A stretch of 64,000 nt of DNA, taken from assembly GCA_907165275.2 (NCBI GenBank), contig OU015649.1:2324001-2388000 (forward strand), read 5' to 3'. How positions within the stretch are numbered: position 1 is the stretch's first letter; every line of letters starts with the position of its first letter. Of the stretch, positions 1 through 13,002 are shown in pieces. Below the pieces are notes generated by a model. It was not told where the DNA came from, searched no databases, and saw nothing but the letters and a program-made list of their open reading frames with translations. A program made the translations under genes and the position numbers. The stretch comes from Zygaena filipendulae. Lineage: Eukaryota; Arthropoda; Insecta; Lepidoptera; Zygaenidae.

Positions 1-169
1 GACAAATTTAAATGTAGACGATGGGAAAGATATATCATATATTATATGTTTCATTATGTCGCTACAACGTTCCTTTCATCTAGAGCTTCATTAGTGCTTA
101 ATTGTTTGCCTGAATCTAATAAGTAATATTCTACCAAAAGTTGTAAACATCGCTTGGAAAATATTATGA

Positions 170-367
170 ATCCGTATAATACGTCGTACGTCTGTACGTC
201 CTCTCTACGTCTGTCTCTCTGTTTCACGTTATCAAGCCTTTAACTAACTTTAAACTACTTATTTGCATACACGTTGTCAGGGGTGCAAGATAAGGGCGTA
301 GAGTACCTACTTTTTAACCCGGAACTATCGAAGGAACTCTGAAATTAATGCGGGTGTAAGAAGCTAG
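170..367 (+). mobile_element. Helitron-like element, decayed
   Basis: Recognisable by GCATACACGTTGTCAGGGGT, the ACCCGGAACT segment, AATTAATGCGGGTG and terminal AGCTAG|T. The 5' end is too diverged to place exactly. Confidence 0.6.
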
Positions 368-604
368 TAAGAAAATTTAACAAAATTCTTGCAAACATGA
401 AACAAGCCGTCAGGCGATAACAAAGAGAATGCAAAAAGAGATTATGCAGTGTACGTAAATATGTAGTTTAGTTATTGCTTACAAGCATATAATCATCTTA
501 ATGGATGAATTTTACCAACATCACTCTAATACATATAAATCTGTAAATAAAGTAGTAAACTGTTTCCCGCGGTTTTACCCGCATGCATTTCGGAATGAAA
601 TTCA

Positions 605-786
605 TCCTTACTAATATTATAAATGCGAAAGTGAGTTTGTTTGTTTGTTACGCTTTAATGGCTCAAACGATCATCATGAAATTTGGTATACATGTTGTCA
701 GGTATACAGAGCAGGACATATTATGGTACTTTTATTCCCAGAATTTCCGCGGGAACTCAAAATTACCGCGGCCGGTGAACAGCTAG
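605..786 (+). mobile_element. Helitron-like element, subfamily A (complete)
   Basis: Starts TCCTTACTAATATTATAAAT after an A and ends CTAG before a T, the target context expected for Helitrons. It is 182 bp and non-coding. The 3' hairpin is decayed (ACCGCGGCCGGTGAAC). A short minus-strand 3'-end fragment (567-593) lies just upstream. Confidence 0.8.
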
Positions 787-1330
787 TAATTATCTCTAGA
801 CGAAGTTTGTGAACACGTTCGAATGTTTGTTATTACATAACGCATAAAACAAACGGCTGAACGGAATGGGATGAAATTTAGCACACAGAAATTATTCTTG
901 ACACCTACCTACATTTACTCGAAACATCACCAAAATCAGGCGGGCGAAGTCGTGCGGCACAGCTTGCTACAGACTCTTTAGAATGTAGTAGTTGTTTAAA
1001 AACAATAATTTAGCAAGGCTTTAATAGTATGTAATGATAGCATGTAGCTACTTACATATTATCTGGTATGTACGCAAGGCTGTGCCACTTAAATGGTTAT
1101 TGCGTACACCCTTGACCAAGTGTTGGGCATTTAAAGTGGTTTTAACACAACAGTAGCAACTGATTCATAATCGGAACGAACAAAGGATGTTGTTACAAGG
1201 ATATAAGAGTCTGAGAATCGCAATTAAACTATAAAGGTGTCCGTAGATATTAGCCACAAAACTAAAACAACAAACATCGTTTATCGAGTTTGTAAATAAA
1301 CTTCTGATCAATGAAACAAGAATCCCTACT

Positions 1331-1365
1331 AGAAAGAAAGAAAGAAAAGAAATTTATTTGCCAAC
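1331..1365 (-). repeat. LINE 3' tail with (GAAA)n
   Basis: On the minus strand the sequence reads AAATAAATTTC followed by (TTTC)n, the usual end of several lepidopteran LINEs. Confidence 0.45.
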
Positions 1366-1487
1366 ACTATGGCTATAACACAAAATATGATAGAATGCAA
1401 CAATACATACCTAATGTTGACGAAATGGTCTCGGCTCAGTATAATGCTATTTCACACATTTTATAGTAAAATTATTATTTATTTTAT

Positions 1488-1679
1488 TTATTGTATTAGT
1501 AAATACGAAAGTACCTCTGTCTGTCTGTCTCTTACGGTTTCACGCCTGAAGGGCTCATCCGATCATCACGAAATTTTGCATACACGTTGTCAGAGGTACA
1601 AAGAAGGACATCACTTTTAATCCCGGAATTCCCTCAGGAACTCTGAATTTACGCGGGTGAAACCGCGGGGAACAACTAG
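1488..1679 (+). mobile_element. Helitron-like element, subfamily A
   Basis: Body contains a CTGTCTGTCTGTCT run, GCATACACGTTGTCAGAGGT, GAATTCCCTCAGGAACTCTG and the hairpin region GCGGGTGAAACCGCGG, then CAACTAG|T. The 5' end is diverged. Confidence 0.75.
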
Positions 1680-2114
1680 TAAGAACACAGGGATTTTTAT
1701 TTTTGGGACTAGTGCTAAGTTTTTGTACAATTTTATTTAATTCAATAAATTTTTTTACTTCGGCGCAAGTGCATAATCGAACGTGCACTATTTGTAGTAT
1801 TTTGTGTACCGGTAGCTAGCTCATACCTGTATGCGCCTTTACAATTGCTTTTTTAAAACCTTGGTCGTCAGGCTTACTGGGTCACATATCCAGTAGCTAA
1901 CCTTTAAATGTATAGGTACGTATTATTTAGTTACCTTGCTTTATATAAGATACTTTAAAAAAAACTGTTCGAAGGAATGTTTTTATAACAGAACAGGTTT
2001 TTAGGAACATTTATTTTAAGTGAAAGGGATAACAGTTTATATCAGTACTCAATGTTTGGATATATTTTAAGGCTAATTATAATAAATAATTTGTTAAGTC
2101 TTTTTATATTATTA

Positions 2115-2299
2115 CTAGCTGTTCCCCGCGGATTCACCTGTGTTAATTTCGGAGATCCCGCGGGAATTGCGGGATAAAAAGTACCCTATGTCTTTTTTTG
2201 TACCCCTGACAGCATGTATGCAAAATTACATGATCGGTTGAGCCGTTAAAGCGTGAAATCGTAAGAAACAAACAAACTCACTTTCGAATTTATTGTAGA
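2115..2299 (-). mobile_element. Helitron-like element, subfamily A
   Basis: Minus-strand copy: CTAG at 2,115-2,118 and the TC end at 2,298-2,299. It is 185 bp with both termini present. The 5' end is partly decayed (TTTATTGTAGA on plus). Confidence 0.75.
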
Positions 2300-2602
2300 T
2301 ATTGTACGAATTTCCCAAGAGAAATTACGAAATTCACGCGAATGAACCCACATAACCAATTTACAAATAAGGAAGTTCATAATATGTGTTTGATTGAAAT
2401 AAATAAATAACTCCAGTCCTTCAAAAGGTTCAGTAAAGAAATCACCACTATAGAGCGACTTGAGAGTAAAGGTTCAGCCCGTTAACTGTATCAGACGCGG
2501 ATCCCCGAAACCAGCTGTGTAGGTCAACGAGTTCACATAAGGTGATTGACCTAGTGCGGTCATTTGTCACGTGAATTATTTACGTATTTGTTTGTACCAA
2601 TA

Positions 2603-2665
2603 AAAAATCCGGCCAAGTGCGTGTCGGACTTGGCACATTTAGGGTTCTGTACCAAATATTTTTAA
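2603..2665 (+). repeat. Dispersed lepidopteran repeat fragment (GGCCAAGTGCG family)
   Basis: AATCCGGCCAAGTGCGTGTC with GGACTTGGCAC and AGGGTTCTGTACC matches a very common moth/butterfly repeat motif as I remember it. Only a fragment is present. Confidence 0.45.
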
Positions 2666-5117
2666 CCGCAAAATAAAGTTTAACAAAGAAAATTATAGAA
2701 TTAAAGGTCAAAAAGGCTTTAACAAAGAAAATTATAAAATTTCAAATTAATTTAATTGTGGGTCAGAATAAAAGGTTTCGAAGAAGAAAAAAAATCGAGC
2801 TTTAAATTTCACTATCACTTCGCCAAAAGGAGTTTCACTCGTACCGCAGTCGTCTTCAATCTCAAATTTCATCGCAACCACAACTGCGGGTGGGAAGATA
2901 GTGAGCGGAACTTACCTGAAAATAACAAAAGAGATGATTAATTTTCTCAACTTTAATTCGATTGATATAAAAAAATTGATTATATTTGCTCTGCGTCCCT
3001 AAGTATATACCTACAATGTCATCGCTAATTGAAAAAAAAAGTAACTTTATCATTTTTGCAGCTAGCATGTCGGATAGCGGCGATGTGATAAATTAAATTA
3101 GCATCTAAATGAAAATACACGCTAATCTCGCACTCGCAATTCCATTCGTTATAGTATAATGTAATTAATATTTGTTAAATTAATTAGCATGACGTCGAGC
3201 GTTCAGAACTTTCGTGTCACGAACTTTTGTATGGAAACGCACAATGTGTTTTGTTTTTGTGACTTCATTTATTTTGTTACAGAAATTCAGATTCAAGTTT
3301 CAACACTCTCACGAGGTTTAAGGGTGGCGTATCGGCTCTGCGGTATGATTCTGGTGTTTTATTCAACCCTAGGCTCGTACGTACCTACATATTATTATCT
3401 TTTCTGGTGTATATCCGAACTAAACTGGTTACCCCAGGCCTAATGGTAAACGGAAACATGGGGTTCATTCGGGCAACAGCGCTTTTGTTAGTTTTTGTTT
3501 TAAGCTAAAATAATAATACATCATTGATGTGATATAGTTATGACACTTAATTTTAATTTCTCAGCCCCAGAGAGGAGAGAATGCAAATATTGTTTTTGAC
3601 GACAACCCAACCGCGTGACTATTTGTACTTGACATTTATTCGTTATTTAAATATTATCGACAGTTGTGAAGTCCGCTAAAGTGGTTAAACCAATATTGAT
3701 CTATTTTTCTAAATCTCAAATAGGATGTAGGGTTAAATTAGGAACGTATTGGAAGAATTCAGTATTTGATTCTCCATTAAAAATTATGGATAAAAATATT
3801 TTTTATATCACAAAATTTGGTTACAAGATTTGGTTAGTTGGAGATGAGGTCACGTTTTTTATTAATATTATTCGTATTATAGGTAAATTGGCTAACTGCA
3901 TTCTATTAAAGGATTACGTGAGATATTGAGAATCAAATATGACAGGGCAACGGAAGTGACGCGTACGAAACGAGCGCAACATTTACTTACTCACGTCAAA
4001 AAATTATAGTTTCAAAAATAAATATATAGATTAAAAAAAAAACATAAGAACACACACGATGTTGAAGATCTACAGAAAAATAGAGCGACCTCTCTCTTCG
4101 TTTTTAAATATTCAACATTTCATCGTTCCAAACGACACGGCCCATATCGATCACCTTAACGCATGAGCCATCTCCTGCTTACCAACGAAGAAAAAGAAAA
4201 AGTTCCACCGTCTGTCTTCGATGTTGCTAAATGAAATACAAACAAGACAACGAGTAATAAATAAGCGAGGCATCATGCAAATTCTCCTTGCGACACAAGC
4301 CAGTGAACTTCTTATGCAGTATGTTGACGTTAATATGTAAACACATCGTGTTGAAACTCCACCACGAGTTGAGCGGAGTGCTTTAGGTAGAGTTGGGGAC
4401 TTTAGTTGTTGAGCCATTTTGGGAAAGTCTTAGATATATATCCGTTTTATATATTCACGAAACAAAAGGAAGATAAAGATACGACTGATTATGAACAACG
4501 TGTTTTATTTGGAAACTAAAAACAAAAGAAACTTTTTGTTATAATTGCAAATATACCTATATCAAATATTTCTGTAAATTCGTGATGGAGTACCTATTCA
4601 ATCTAAGCATTCTTCTTTCTACGTTTTAAACGTTCCCACAAACACGTCAACATAGTAAGTATGACACTGAGAAATAGAGAAATGAACAACTCTATATGTT
4701 CAGTTTATATGTAACCTAATTTATTTATATTACGTCACATAACCTGTATTCAAACTCATGGTAGAAACACTGGCAACAGATGGTTTGCTTGTAAGTTGTG
4801 ACGCAAAACTATGAATTACGTTCATAAAGTTATATTTACATCCCGGTACTGTTACAAGTTTAATTAAGCTTTAAATAAAAAAATAGGTTTAGATTAAATA
4901 TATATAAACATTTCGCCGAGATTCAATTTTGTGACGCAACTCATCAATAAATATTTTTAATTTTATCTTTCATTAACGTAATGTGATTTCTTGTAAAGTT
5001 TTTTATGCTTATTACCATATGTAATTAAATCTAAGAAGTCAACTTTAACCTATTGTTGTATCGAAATAAAATTTTCTATATATATTACATATATATAGTT
5101 CGGATTACAATGCGATA

Positions 5118-5215
5118 ATCATTGAGCTGATCTGATGATGGAGCCGGTAGACGATGGTCATGGGAACTTGGTAATTAAACGACGCAAACCCCATCGAGTT
5201 GGAGCTCGGTTGCTC
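5118..5215 (+). repeat. Dispersed repeat fragment (GAGCTGATCTGATGATGGAG)
   Basis: GAGCTGATCTGATGATGGAG, then CATGGGAACTTGGTAATTAA and ACGACGCAAACC, resembles a widespread lepidopteran repeat. Orientation and boundaries are uncertain. Confidence 0.35.
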
Positions 5216-7022
5216 TTAATAAGGATTATGGTCCTAGATTTAGATTACTTTCTTTATAGTTTAGTTTACTCTTAAAGTGATTTTTTTAGTGTTTTAAAAC
5301 TATTGTATTTCAACTTATTCCTATGTTGCACAAATTGCCAAAGACGTGCAACATCCCCCATGTGTGGAAATAATTTGCGAATGGATGTAACATTTTGCAA
5401 TGAGTGTGAATTTTGGACATCAATGTGAGCTTCGTTAGCGTGCGACGGCGCTGGCATGGCGGCTGATATTGACATCAAAGATCGCCGCTCGATGACATGT
5501 TGAAGCATAATAATGTCCTTCCCAATTATTTGTTAAGAAATTGTTAAAGGGAAAATCTGTATTCGAGTTAGTATAATATTATCTGAAAACCTCAATTTTA
5601 TCCGTATTGATTATATGATATATTTACAATAGTATTATATATATATTTTATAGTATATGGCATTCCATTGGTCATTCAGATGAATAGGAAAATAAAATAT
5701 ATAAAAATGTTTTTAAGGGAACCCATTTCGATGCCATAACACAAAACTCGGTGATGAAAACACTTTCAAACTAAAACTTTAACAGCACAATGGATTTTAT
5801 TGAACTTTTTCAGTTAACCTACATACGTATACAAGTTGTAGGATACAAAAGCGAATTTATTGCCATGAGGTATTGTCCTCCGGCAGATCTTGAGGTGTGT
5901 GAAGAAATTTATGGTTTATTGGCGTATACAGCATAATAATATGAAACTAATCGTCGTTGCAGGTGAAGCTGTAGGTGCGCACGCGCATAGTGGCGTAATA
6001 CAAAGCGGCGTAAGCGGTGACATTGGACGTATCGGTGTTACGACGCTGATTCGATTTTTTATGACCACTTAATGCCAATTGATGGGCTCGCCTCGTATTC
6101 GGAACGAGTAACGCGTCGGAAAACATCTATGTCAATAAATATAGAGTTGGAAATTGTATAACAAGAGAACGTTGAAGGACAAACGATGGTAAAGTGACTA
6201 AAAATAGAAGAATGCTTAGATGTCTCAGTCATTGGAAAGGATGGATGAAAGTGAAAATTAAAGTATCGAAGAAAGCTGGAACTAGGAAGATGGATATAAT
6301 GAGATTGCGAGGAACAGATATTTGGCATAATAATATCTAGTTTCAAATAATATACATATAGGACATTGAGTAGGATATCTTTGAAAAAAAAAATATCCCG
6401 GAGGAATTTAGAAATTGACACAGGTGAAACTGAGGTCATAAACCCAGTAATTTTAATGCAAAGTATTACGAAAGTAGACGACGCGATACGTGTGCAAACA
6501 GCAAAGCAATTGGAGGCATATACAGTCTTTGTTTACTTCTCTAGGGGGGACAAGCGTTTGTGTAAGATATTTACAGCAACTTACCTAAGTTGCGTACTCA
6601 TTCTCAACCTACTACGAGTAATAGGTATATTGTAAACATGAATGTTGTATGTTTGTGACTTGACATGTGGGAAATTTGAGGAGAGTGAAAAAGTTAAATC
6701 TACATATTAATATTACAAAGAAAAAGCTGCTTTTTGCTGTAAGTATGCTTGTGCGTGATTAGTAATGACAGTTCATCCGACTAAACTCGAAAACGTTGGG
6801 TTATTTCTGTATACCTACTTCAAAAGACATTCAATAAAATTTTTGGGTATCCTTCAATCATCAACAATAGGCAAAATTTTCCGTGAAGCCTTGGCAGGCA
6901 GGCAGCAGAGGCAGTGCGACCAGATTTAGCAGAATTATGCGATTAGCCTGAGCCTACTCACATTGAAATCTGGCTGGAAAGGTGCTGCGTTTTGTTGCAA
7001 TCACGGTTGGCATAAAAATATA

Positions 7023-7883
7023 CTAGCTGTCCCCCGCGATTTCATCCGCGGTAATTTCGGAGTCCCCGCGGAGGTTGCGGGAAAAAGTACTCTATGTCCT
7101 TCAGTTCCCGGGATAAAAACTATCTCTTTAAGTTGGACCATATTATAAATGGTTGCAAAATTTTATCAAAATCCGTTCAGTAGTTTCGGAGTCCATCGCG
7201 GACAAACAACGTGACACGTGATTTATATATATTAGACTAGCTGTCCCCCGCGATTTCATCCGCGGTAATTTCGGAGTTCCCGCGGGAATTCCGGGATAAA
7301 AACTATCCTATCTCTTAAGTTAGACCAAATACAACATAGTGACCAAATTTCACCATGATCGATTCAGTAGTTTCGGAGTCCATCGCGGACAAACAACGTG
7401 ACACTTGATTTATATATATTAAGACTAGCTGTCCCCCGCGATTTCACCCGCGGTAATTTCGGAGTTCCCGCGGAGGTTGCGGGAAAAAAGTACTCTATGT
7501 TCTTCAGTTCCCGAGGGAATTCCGGGATAAAAACTATCCTATCTTTTAAGTTAGACTATTTTATGAATGGTTACAAAATTTTATCAAAATCCGTTCAGTA
7601 GTTTCGGAGTCCATCGCGGACAAACAACGTGACACGTGATTTATATATATTAGAGTAGCTGTCCCCCGCGATTTCATCCTCGGTAATTTCGGAGTTCCCG
7701 TGGAGGTTGCGGGAAAAAGTACTCTATGTCCTTCAGTTCCGGAGGGAATTCCGGGATAAAAACTATCCTATCTTTTAATTTCGACCATATTATAAATGGT
7801 TGCAAAATTTTATAAAAATCCGTTCAGTAGTTTCGGAGTCCATCGCGGACAAACAACGTGACACGTGATTTATATATATTAGA
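7023..7883 (-). mobile_element. Head-to-tail array of four Helitron-like elements, subfamily B
   Basis: Minus-strand units: 7,883-7,655, 7,654-7,425, 7,424-7,237 and 7,236-7,023 (229, 230, 188 and 214 bp). Each starts TCT(T)AATATATATAAATCAC or close to it and ends with the CCGCGG hairpin plus CAGCTAG (CTAC in the first unit). Internal junctions read CTAG|TC directly with no spacer. The array as a whole is flanked by A at its 5' end and T at its 3' end, as for a single insertion. Confidence 0.85.
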
Positions 7884-8140
7884 TTAAGAATGGGCAATCA
7901 ACCCGGTGCTTGGGTTTAAACCCGATGAAAGCCTGCCGTAATTACATAATTCATTCGAAATCTGGTCACACTGCAGAGATGACTGCAACGGGGCAGAGCC
8001 CCCTGCAGTGAGACTCGCAAAATTTTAAGCAATTTCGTCTATTTTATCTTTAAAACGAAGAAACACCCAGTAAAGAAAGGCACTGGTATAACCGACGTCA
8101 CGTCTTAATACGAAATATTGGAATATAGATTTTGAGGAAC

Positions 8141-8159
8141 TCACACACACACACACACA
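8141..8159. repeat. (CA)n microsatellite
   Basis: About nine to ten CA units. Confidence 0.9.
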
Positions 8160-8304
8160 TACACGTCACACTTATCTGGTAAGGAAAGCGGTCCCGAGTG
8201 CTGGGGCACGTCTAGTGGAGCGGCACTCCATACCGCCAGACTCAGGCGCCGTCGATTAGTTACGGTCAGCAATAAAAGTCTATTAGAATATGCAGTTGGT
8301 TCGA

Positions 8305-8628
8305 AATGGGCATGTTAACTAATTTTTTTTTAGTCCCTCTTGTAGATTATGAAAAAATATTGGACACGTATTTTTTATTTTTTTACGTAATCAAAAATAA
8401 TGGCGATACATTGAGTTGAAATTTCGCGTGACGTCACTATTCGGACAGTTTGTATGGCGGTTTTAGTGTTTAGTGACGTCACGACCCCCTCACCCTAAAC
8501 TTTAATGCATATTTTATGTATATTTTAATTTATTTGAAAAAGCAAAAAATACGTGTCTATTGTTTTTTATTTTCTAACTGACGGACTAATTAGAATTTTG
8601 ATTTTCAAAAGTAGTCAACATCCCCATT
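8305..8628 (+). mobile_element. MITE family A, full length (324 bp)
   Basis: The terminal inverted repeat AATGGGCATGTTAACTA is matched by TAGTCAACATCCCCATT. Subterminal inverted repeats include TTAGTCCCTC and GACGGACTAA. Two TGACGTCA palindromes lie at 8,429-8,436 and 8,474-8,481. No coding capacity. A target duplication is not clear. Confidence 0.85.
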
Positions 8629-9587
8629 CTATGTTCTTCATGTTTATCAGAGACAACAAAGGCCGACCGTAGCCGTGAAAAGAAGTGTTTATAAAGAGTG
8701 AAACTCTAGGCAAGGGGAGAAAAAAAAAAAACACATACAGCCGAATGCATAACCTCCTCTTTTTTGGAAGTTGAATTAACGACAACTGCGTGAAATGTAG
8801 GTGTATTAAAATACGTTAGTATAATAAGGATTTGGTAAGGAAAAATATTGGTTACGAAATCAGTTGTGACTTGTGACACGTTTTATGAAGCCTAATACCG
8901 TCACTTATGACCAGAAAATATATTTTATTCTTTGGAAGTCGATGGAGCCCGACTGTTTTCTGGAGACATAAATAGTTTCAAAAACAAACGGTCAGATCAA
9001 ACTTGGAACTTTCACCTTCGCCTTTTGTTGAGCTAATTAGAAAAAGGGTGTATGCAGCCGTACCAACCGTATGATACCGTCACGTCGCCGTTAACAACGC
9101 GGTAACGAAAGCTGCAACAAAAATATCCGTTTAGCAGTTTTTGCTCGATGTAGACAGAAAAAAAAAAAAAAAAACAATTTTCTAAAAATATATGCATAAA
9201 TTTTTTGCATACCATACCCACCTACATTTTCCCCAATCAATTCCATATCTGTATTGAACATAAAATTTTATGCGCTCGATATTCTTTCATACTGATCTGG
9301 CATCTCAAGTTCGTTTTTGAAACGTATAATGGGATATCATTCTACTGCAGCTCAATTGGTTGTTGGTTCAAATATAATAATAAATAACTTATTATCGAGA
9401 TACAGATAGACGTACCTACCGACCAAAGCTCAAAGAGTAGAATCTTTATTTTTTAAATTATATTTGTGTGGAACTCTGATTCTCGGTAAAACTGTTTTTT
9501 TTTTAATTATTGCTGGAAAAACGAAAGATTTACAGAGGAAATCCCCAAATTCATCTAGACGGGACAATCCATATCGGTTTGAAATAA

Positions 9588-9645
9588 TACAATACAATAT
9601 ACTTTATTGCACCGAATGATTTTTACCTATAGTGTGTTTATACAT
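9588..9645 (-). repeat. LINE 3' tail fragment
   Basis: ATACAATACAATATACTTTA followed by TTGCACC on plus is, reversed, a TGCAATAAAGTATATTGTATTG tail with short A/T repeats, typical of lepidopteran LINE 3' ends. Confidence 0.5.
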
Positions 9646-9947
9646 ACTTATAATAATCAATAATCTGTTTAAATATATCCGAGGCAAGACACTATTGACT
9701 TTCAAGAGTATTGCGAAGATTAACGAGTCTTGTGGTAAATCTAAAAATAAAAACCCAGTTGCTCTTTTCAAGGAAATTAGTTATTGACATAAGAAGCTTA
9801 ACGTCTCACGAGTATGTCTTGAGGGAGGTTGGTTTATCGCTAAGCTGCTGGGCGAATTTTTAATGAATAAGTATAAGTGCTGTATAATTCGTCAGTTTCA
9901 TGCAAAGGACGGAACATGTTATGTTGTGGTGGATGCTCAAAAGCAAA

Positions 9948-10304
9948 AATAGGCATGTTGCCGGCTTATAAAAATCAAAATTATAACTGGTCTGTCAGTT
10001 ACCTATAGAAAAAAATAGACACGTATATTTTGTAATGATTTTAATTAATGATAATAAGTTTATAATTAAGTAATGATAATATAGGTACATAGATAAAGTA
10101 GGTACAATAAAGTTTAGGAGTGGAGGCTCGTGACGTCATTAACCGGTATAAGCCCCGGATTGTGAGGTCACGCGACATTTCGACTCAATGTATCGCCATT
10201 TTTTTTTTGATTACGTAAAAAAAGGAAAAAAAAATGTCCGATATTTTTTATTAATCTACACGACGCGAAGGATTAAAAACTAAAATTTAGTCAACTAGCC
10301 TATT
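9948..10304 (-). mobile_element. MITE family A copy
   Basis: Ends AATAGGCATGTTG and TAGTCAACTAGCCTATT. The interior runs in reverse relative to the copy at 8,305, with TGACGTCA at 10,131-10,138. At 357 bp it is somewhat longer than the others, owing to AT-rich expansion near 10,030-10,100. Confidence 0.75.
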
Positions 10305-10322
10305 AGTAGGTACCTTATATTT

Positions 10323-10505
10323 GGCCGCCGATATGCAATAACATGATAACCCACAGAACTATGTTATTGATACAGAACGCTTTATTGAGAGTTAGAGAAC
10401 GTTTTTCAATTATTTACCTATGTCTTTACCTTAATTTATACATTGTTTAGATACCAAAAAATATAAACTTAATGTGGGTTAACACACTACTGCTTATCTA
10501 TGTCC
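10323..10505 (-). mobile_element. MITE family B copy (183 bp, internally deleted)
   Basis: Flanked by ATTT on both sides (10,319-10,322 and 10,506-10,509). The left end ATGCAATAACATGATAACCC mirrors GTGGGTTAACACACTACTGC and TTATCTATGTCC at the right. It is shorter than the 223-236-bp copies and lacks part of the centre. Confidence 0.75.
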
Positions 10506-11065
10506 ATTTGACAGTCAGATTTTGAGTCTAACCATCTAACTTAGCACATCTTGCATTTTCTATCCTCGGTATTATAAAAAATGCCAGCTGTTTGTAAACC
10601 GATAAATTCTACAATTTGTCTGTGACATAGAGATATCGTAAACTCGTATTTCTAAAAATATTGTCGACCATGCAATATTATAAAAGTGTAAGTTAGAGTC
10701 GGAGAGTACAGACAAGTATTACTATAATTACATAGTGGATGGACTATACTATAATCTTCGACCAAGGTCACAACTCACAACCAACCGCAAACTAGCAAAA
10801 CAGCCCTAATTATACTTAAAAGCGAAGATTTATCATTGAGCCGCCACTAATCGTCGAATTGCGTGTACCGGAAGTACAAAGGAGACGTAAAAAGGCTCGA
10901 AGACCACTATTTGCTATTGTCGGCGACAAAATTTATTGTATGCTTTGTACAGTACTTTGCATACTACATACTTCTCTAATAGCATATAATTTAAGTCATA
11001 AAGTAGTAGCGTACTCGTAGTAAGCAGTTAGTACAAGGTTAAGTGTATAAAAAGGTCTTTTATAA

Positions 11066-11275
11066 TGGTTAACAAGCTTTGACCACAGATCACCTGACGT
11101 TGAGTGACGGTGTTACGAAGATTGTAAACACACTTAGCCCAGAATGGGTACTGGTTTTCAAGTCAGCCTGCCGGAAAACACTGTCAGGTGCTTGGGGACG
11201 GATTTCGAACTTGAATAGGGCCTATCACTACGATATGTATGGCCTTCCCGCGATGTTTTCTTTCACTGACAGCTG
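11066..11275 (-). mobile_element. tRNA-derived SINE copy, head missing
   Basis: TTTGACCACAGATCACCTGA, AGATTGTAAACAC, TGGTTTTCAAG, GTCAGGTGCTTGGGGACGG and TTTTCTTTCACTGACAG align in order with the copies at 16,848 and 46,440. The tRNA-like part is not present. Confidence 0.6.
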
Positions 11276-11466
11276 AAGCTCATTATCAAGATTTTAAATC
11301 ACACGTTGCGCCTTGATCCTAGCGCGAATAAGTGTGTTTTTGATAATCGCCATACACAGTAAAATTTCGGTTCTGAAAGTTGATGATAACTTGTTATTTT
11401 GGACTTGTAAGGATCCTATTGTCTACTGTCTTGGGTTTAAATTCTTCAGGCAAAAGTACATTATTT

Positions 11467-11700
11467 GGATGCAGATAAGCAATAACATGTTAACCCACAA
11501 ACTTATGTTATTGATTAAGAACGATTTATTGAGAGTTAGGGAACGTTTTTAATTATGTGTTTACCTTATTAGATTGCTTTAATATGTAACTAAATATTTA
11601 ACATAAAAAATGTTGACACAAAATGGCACTATCCTTGTAAGACACGAGTTACTCAAAATTTCTCCAGTGTGGGTTAACACACTATTGCTTATCTATGTCC
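11467..11700 (-). mobile_element. MITE family B, full length (234 bp)
   Basis: ATTT target duplication at 11,463-11,466 and 11,701-11,704. The terminal inverted repeats run from GGATGCAGATAAGCAATAAC on the left to CTATTGCTTATCTATGTCC on the right and extend over GTTAACCCACA. Confidence 0.8.
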
Positions 11701-12984
11701 ATTTAGCAGTAGCAGGAACGTAGTTTCTATTCAAATCGTTGTCAAAAAAAGATATGATCTACTTGGAACAAAAAAAATGGCGCCCATTAATTCAAATGAA
11801 ATATATCGTGTATACACACACGTAGCGGGGCGGCAGTAATGAAAGAGGCACGCTACCATGCATTATGTAAAAAGGGAGGTGAACTATAAAGTGTACGGTG
11901 TGTCATCAGCGCGGCGCGGCTGGCACTACAAGTGCGCTACTGACCCAAATAGTGATGCGATGTCGCGAAATGGCCACCCGTTAAGGGACATGACTCTGAA
12001 TTTAGACTTTAAACGAATAAAAAATGGAGTTAGGTCACTTTAATTCTTAGAGTGCGATGTATACGTTTTACCAAAAAAGGTATGTATGTACAAATTTACA
12101 TTTACTGTTTACACATATTAAATAATGTTGAAAAATATTTATTTGATATACCTACTTGTTTGAATTAATAAAAGTAATTAAGTATACGCCTAAACTAGTA
12201 CAGTGTTGTGTTTACCAGCCAAGTGAAGTATTGGCAAAGTACGACAGAAGAAGAAATAACAGAGTAAAGAAAGGTTACATTAATAATGCAGTAGCTCGAT
12301 ATACAGACTGTAGATAAATTTATACAACAATAGGAAATTTGAATTTTTTTATAGTTACCGAAGCAAAAAGTCAATAAAAATCATATTGTTATCACAAAAT
12401 AATTGTGAATTATAATTGTAAATCATAGTTCATCTAGTTTAGGTATCTACAAGAACGTTTTTAGTGTCTTGTATAGAAAAAAAAAACGGAGCAACTACAC
12501 CATGTTTTTAGTCCAACGAAAATGTTTAACCTATATTTTTGAAAGCACTCACCGTTAATAAATTAGATTGGAATGAACTTATATAATACGACTTATAAAA
12601 GAGGGATAACAGTAAAATACAAGTACCTAATTAATAAAATTATAGTCAAAACAATTTGTTCTCGCAAGATTCTTGTTTATGTCGCAGATTCTTGTTATTG
12701 TCAGACTGCATAAACTCTATAAACTCAGGCATAAAACCGATATTGTGAAATAAAAATTGCATGTTTTATGCCCTTGATGTTTTCATTCAAAACTAGCTGT
12801 TGTAAGTCGAAGCAAACAGATAGCGAGACAGACAGTAAAAAAATGTGAATTGGTTTTTCGTTAAAGTACCTACTGCATATACTTTCATATGCATTTAGTA
12901 AAACATGTTATTTTTAGATAGAGTTTTATAGATAGAGTATAATTAAACTGAAGGTGAAGTAGGCACACCCTAATACAATATAAT

Positions 12985-13002
12985 ATGTGTGTGTGTGTGT
13001 GT
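12985..13002. repeat. (TG)n microsatellite
   Basis: About nine TG units followed by a T run. Confidence 0.85.

Noticed and set aside
4151..4417. 88-codon minus frame with Cys/Arg-rich segment
   Set aside because: No family recognised and the C-terminal part is a Phe run from poly-A/G sequence.
5272..5508. 78-codon minus frame with NSHSLQNVTSIRKLFPHMGD
   Set aside because: Looks mildly protein-like, but I recognise no family and see no splice or promoter signals. Not enough to call a gene.
6059..6439. 126-codon minus frame starting near a decayed Helitron piece
   Set aside because: Ser/Phe/His-rich, typical of AT-rich non-coding sequence. No domain or splice context.
7023..7883. CRISPR-like or satellite array
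   Set aside because: Units have Helitron termini at every junction and no spacer structure. The genome is eukaryotic.
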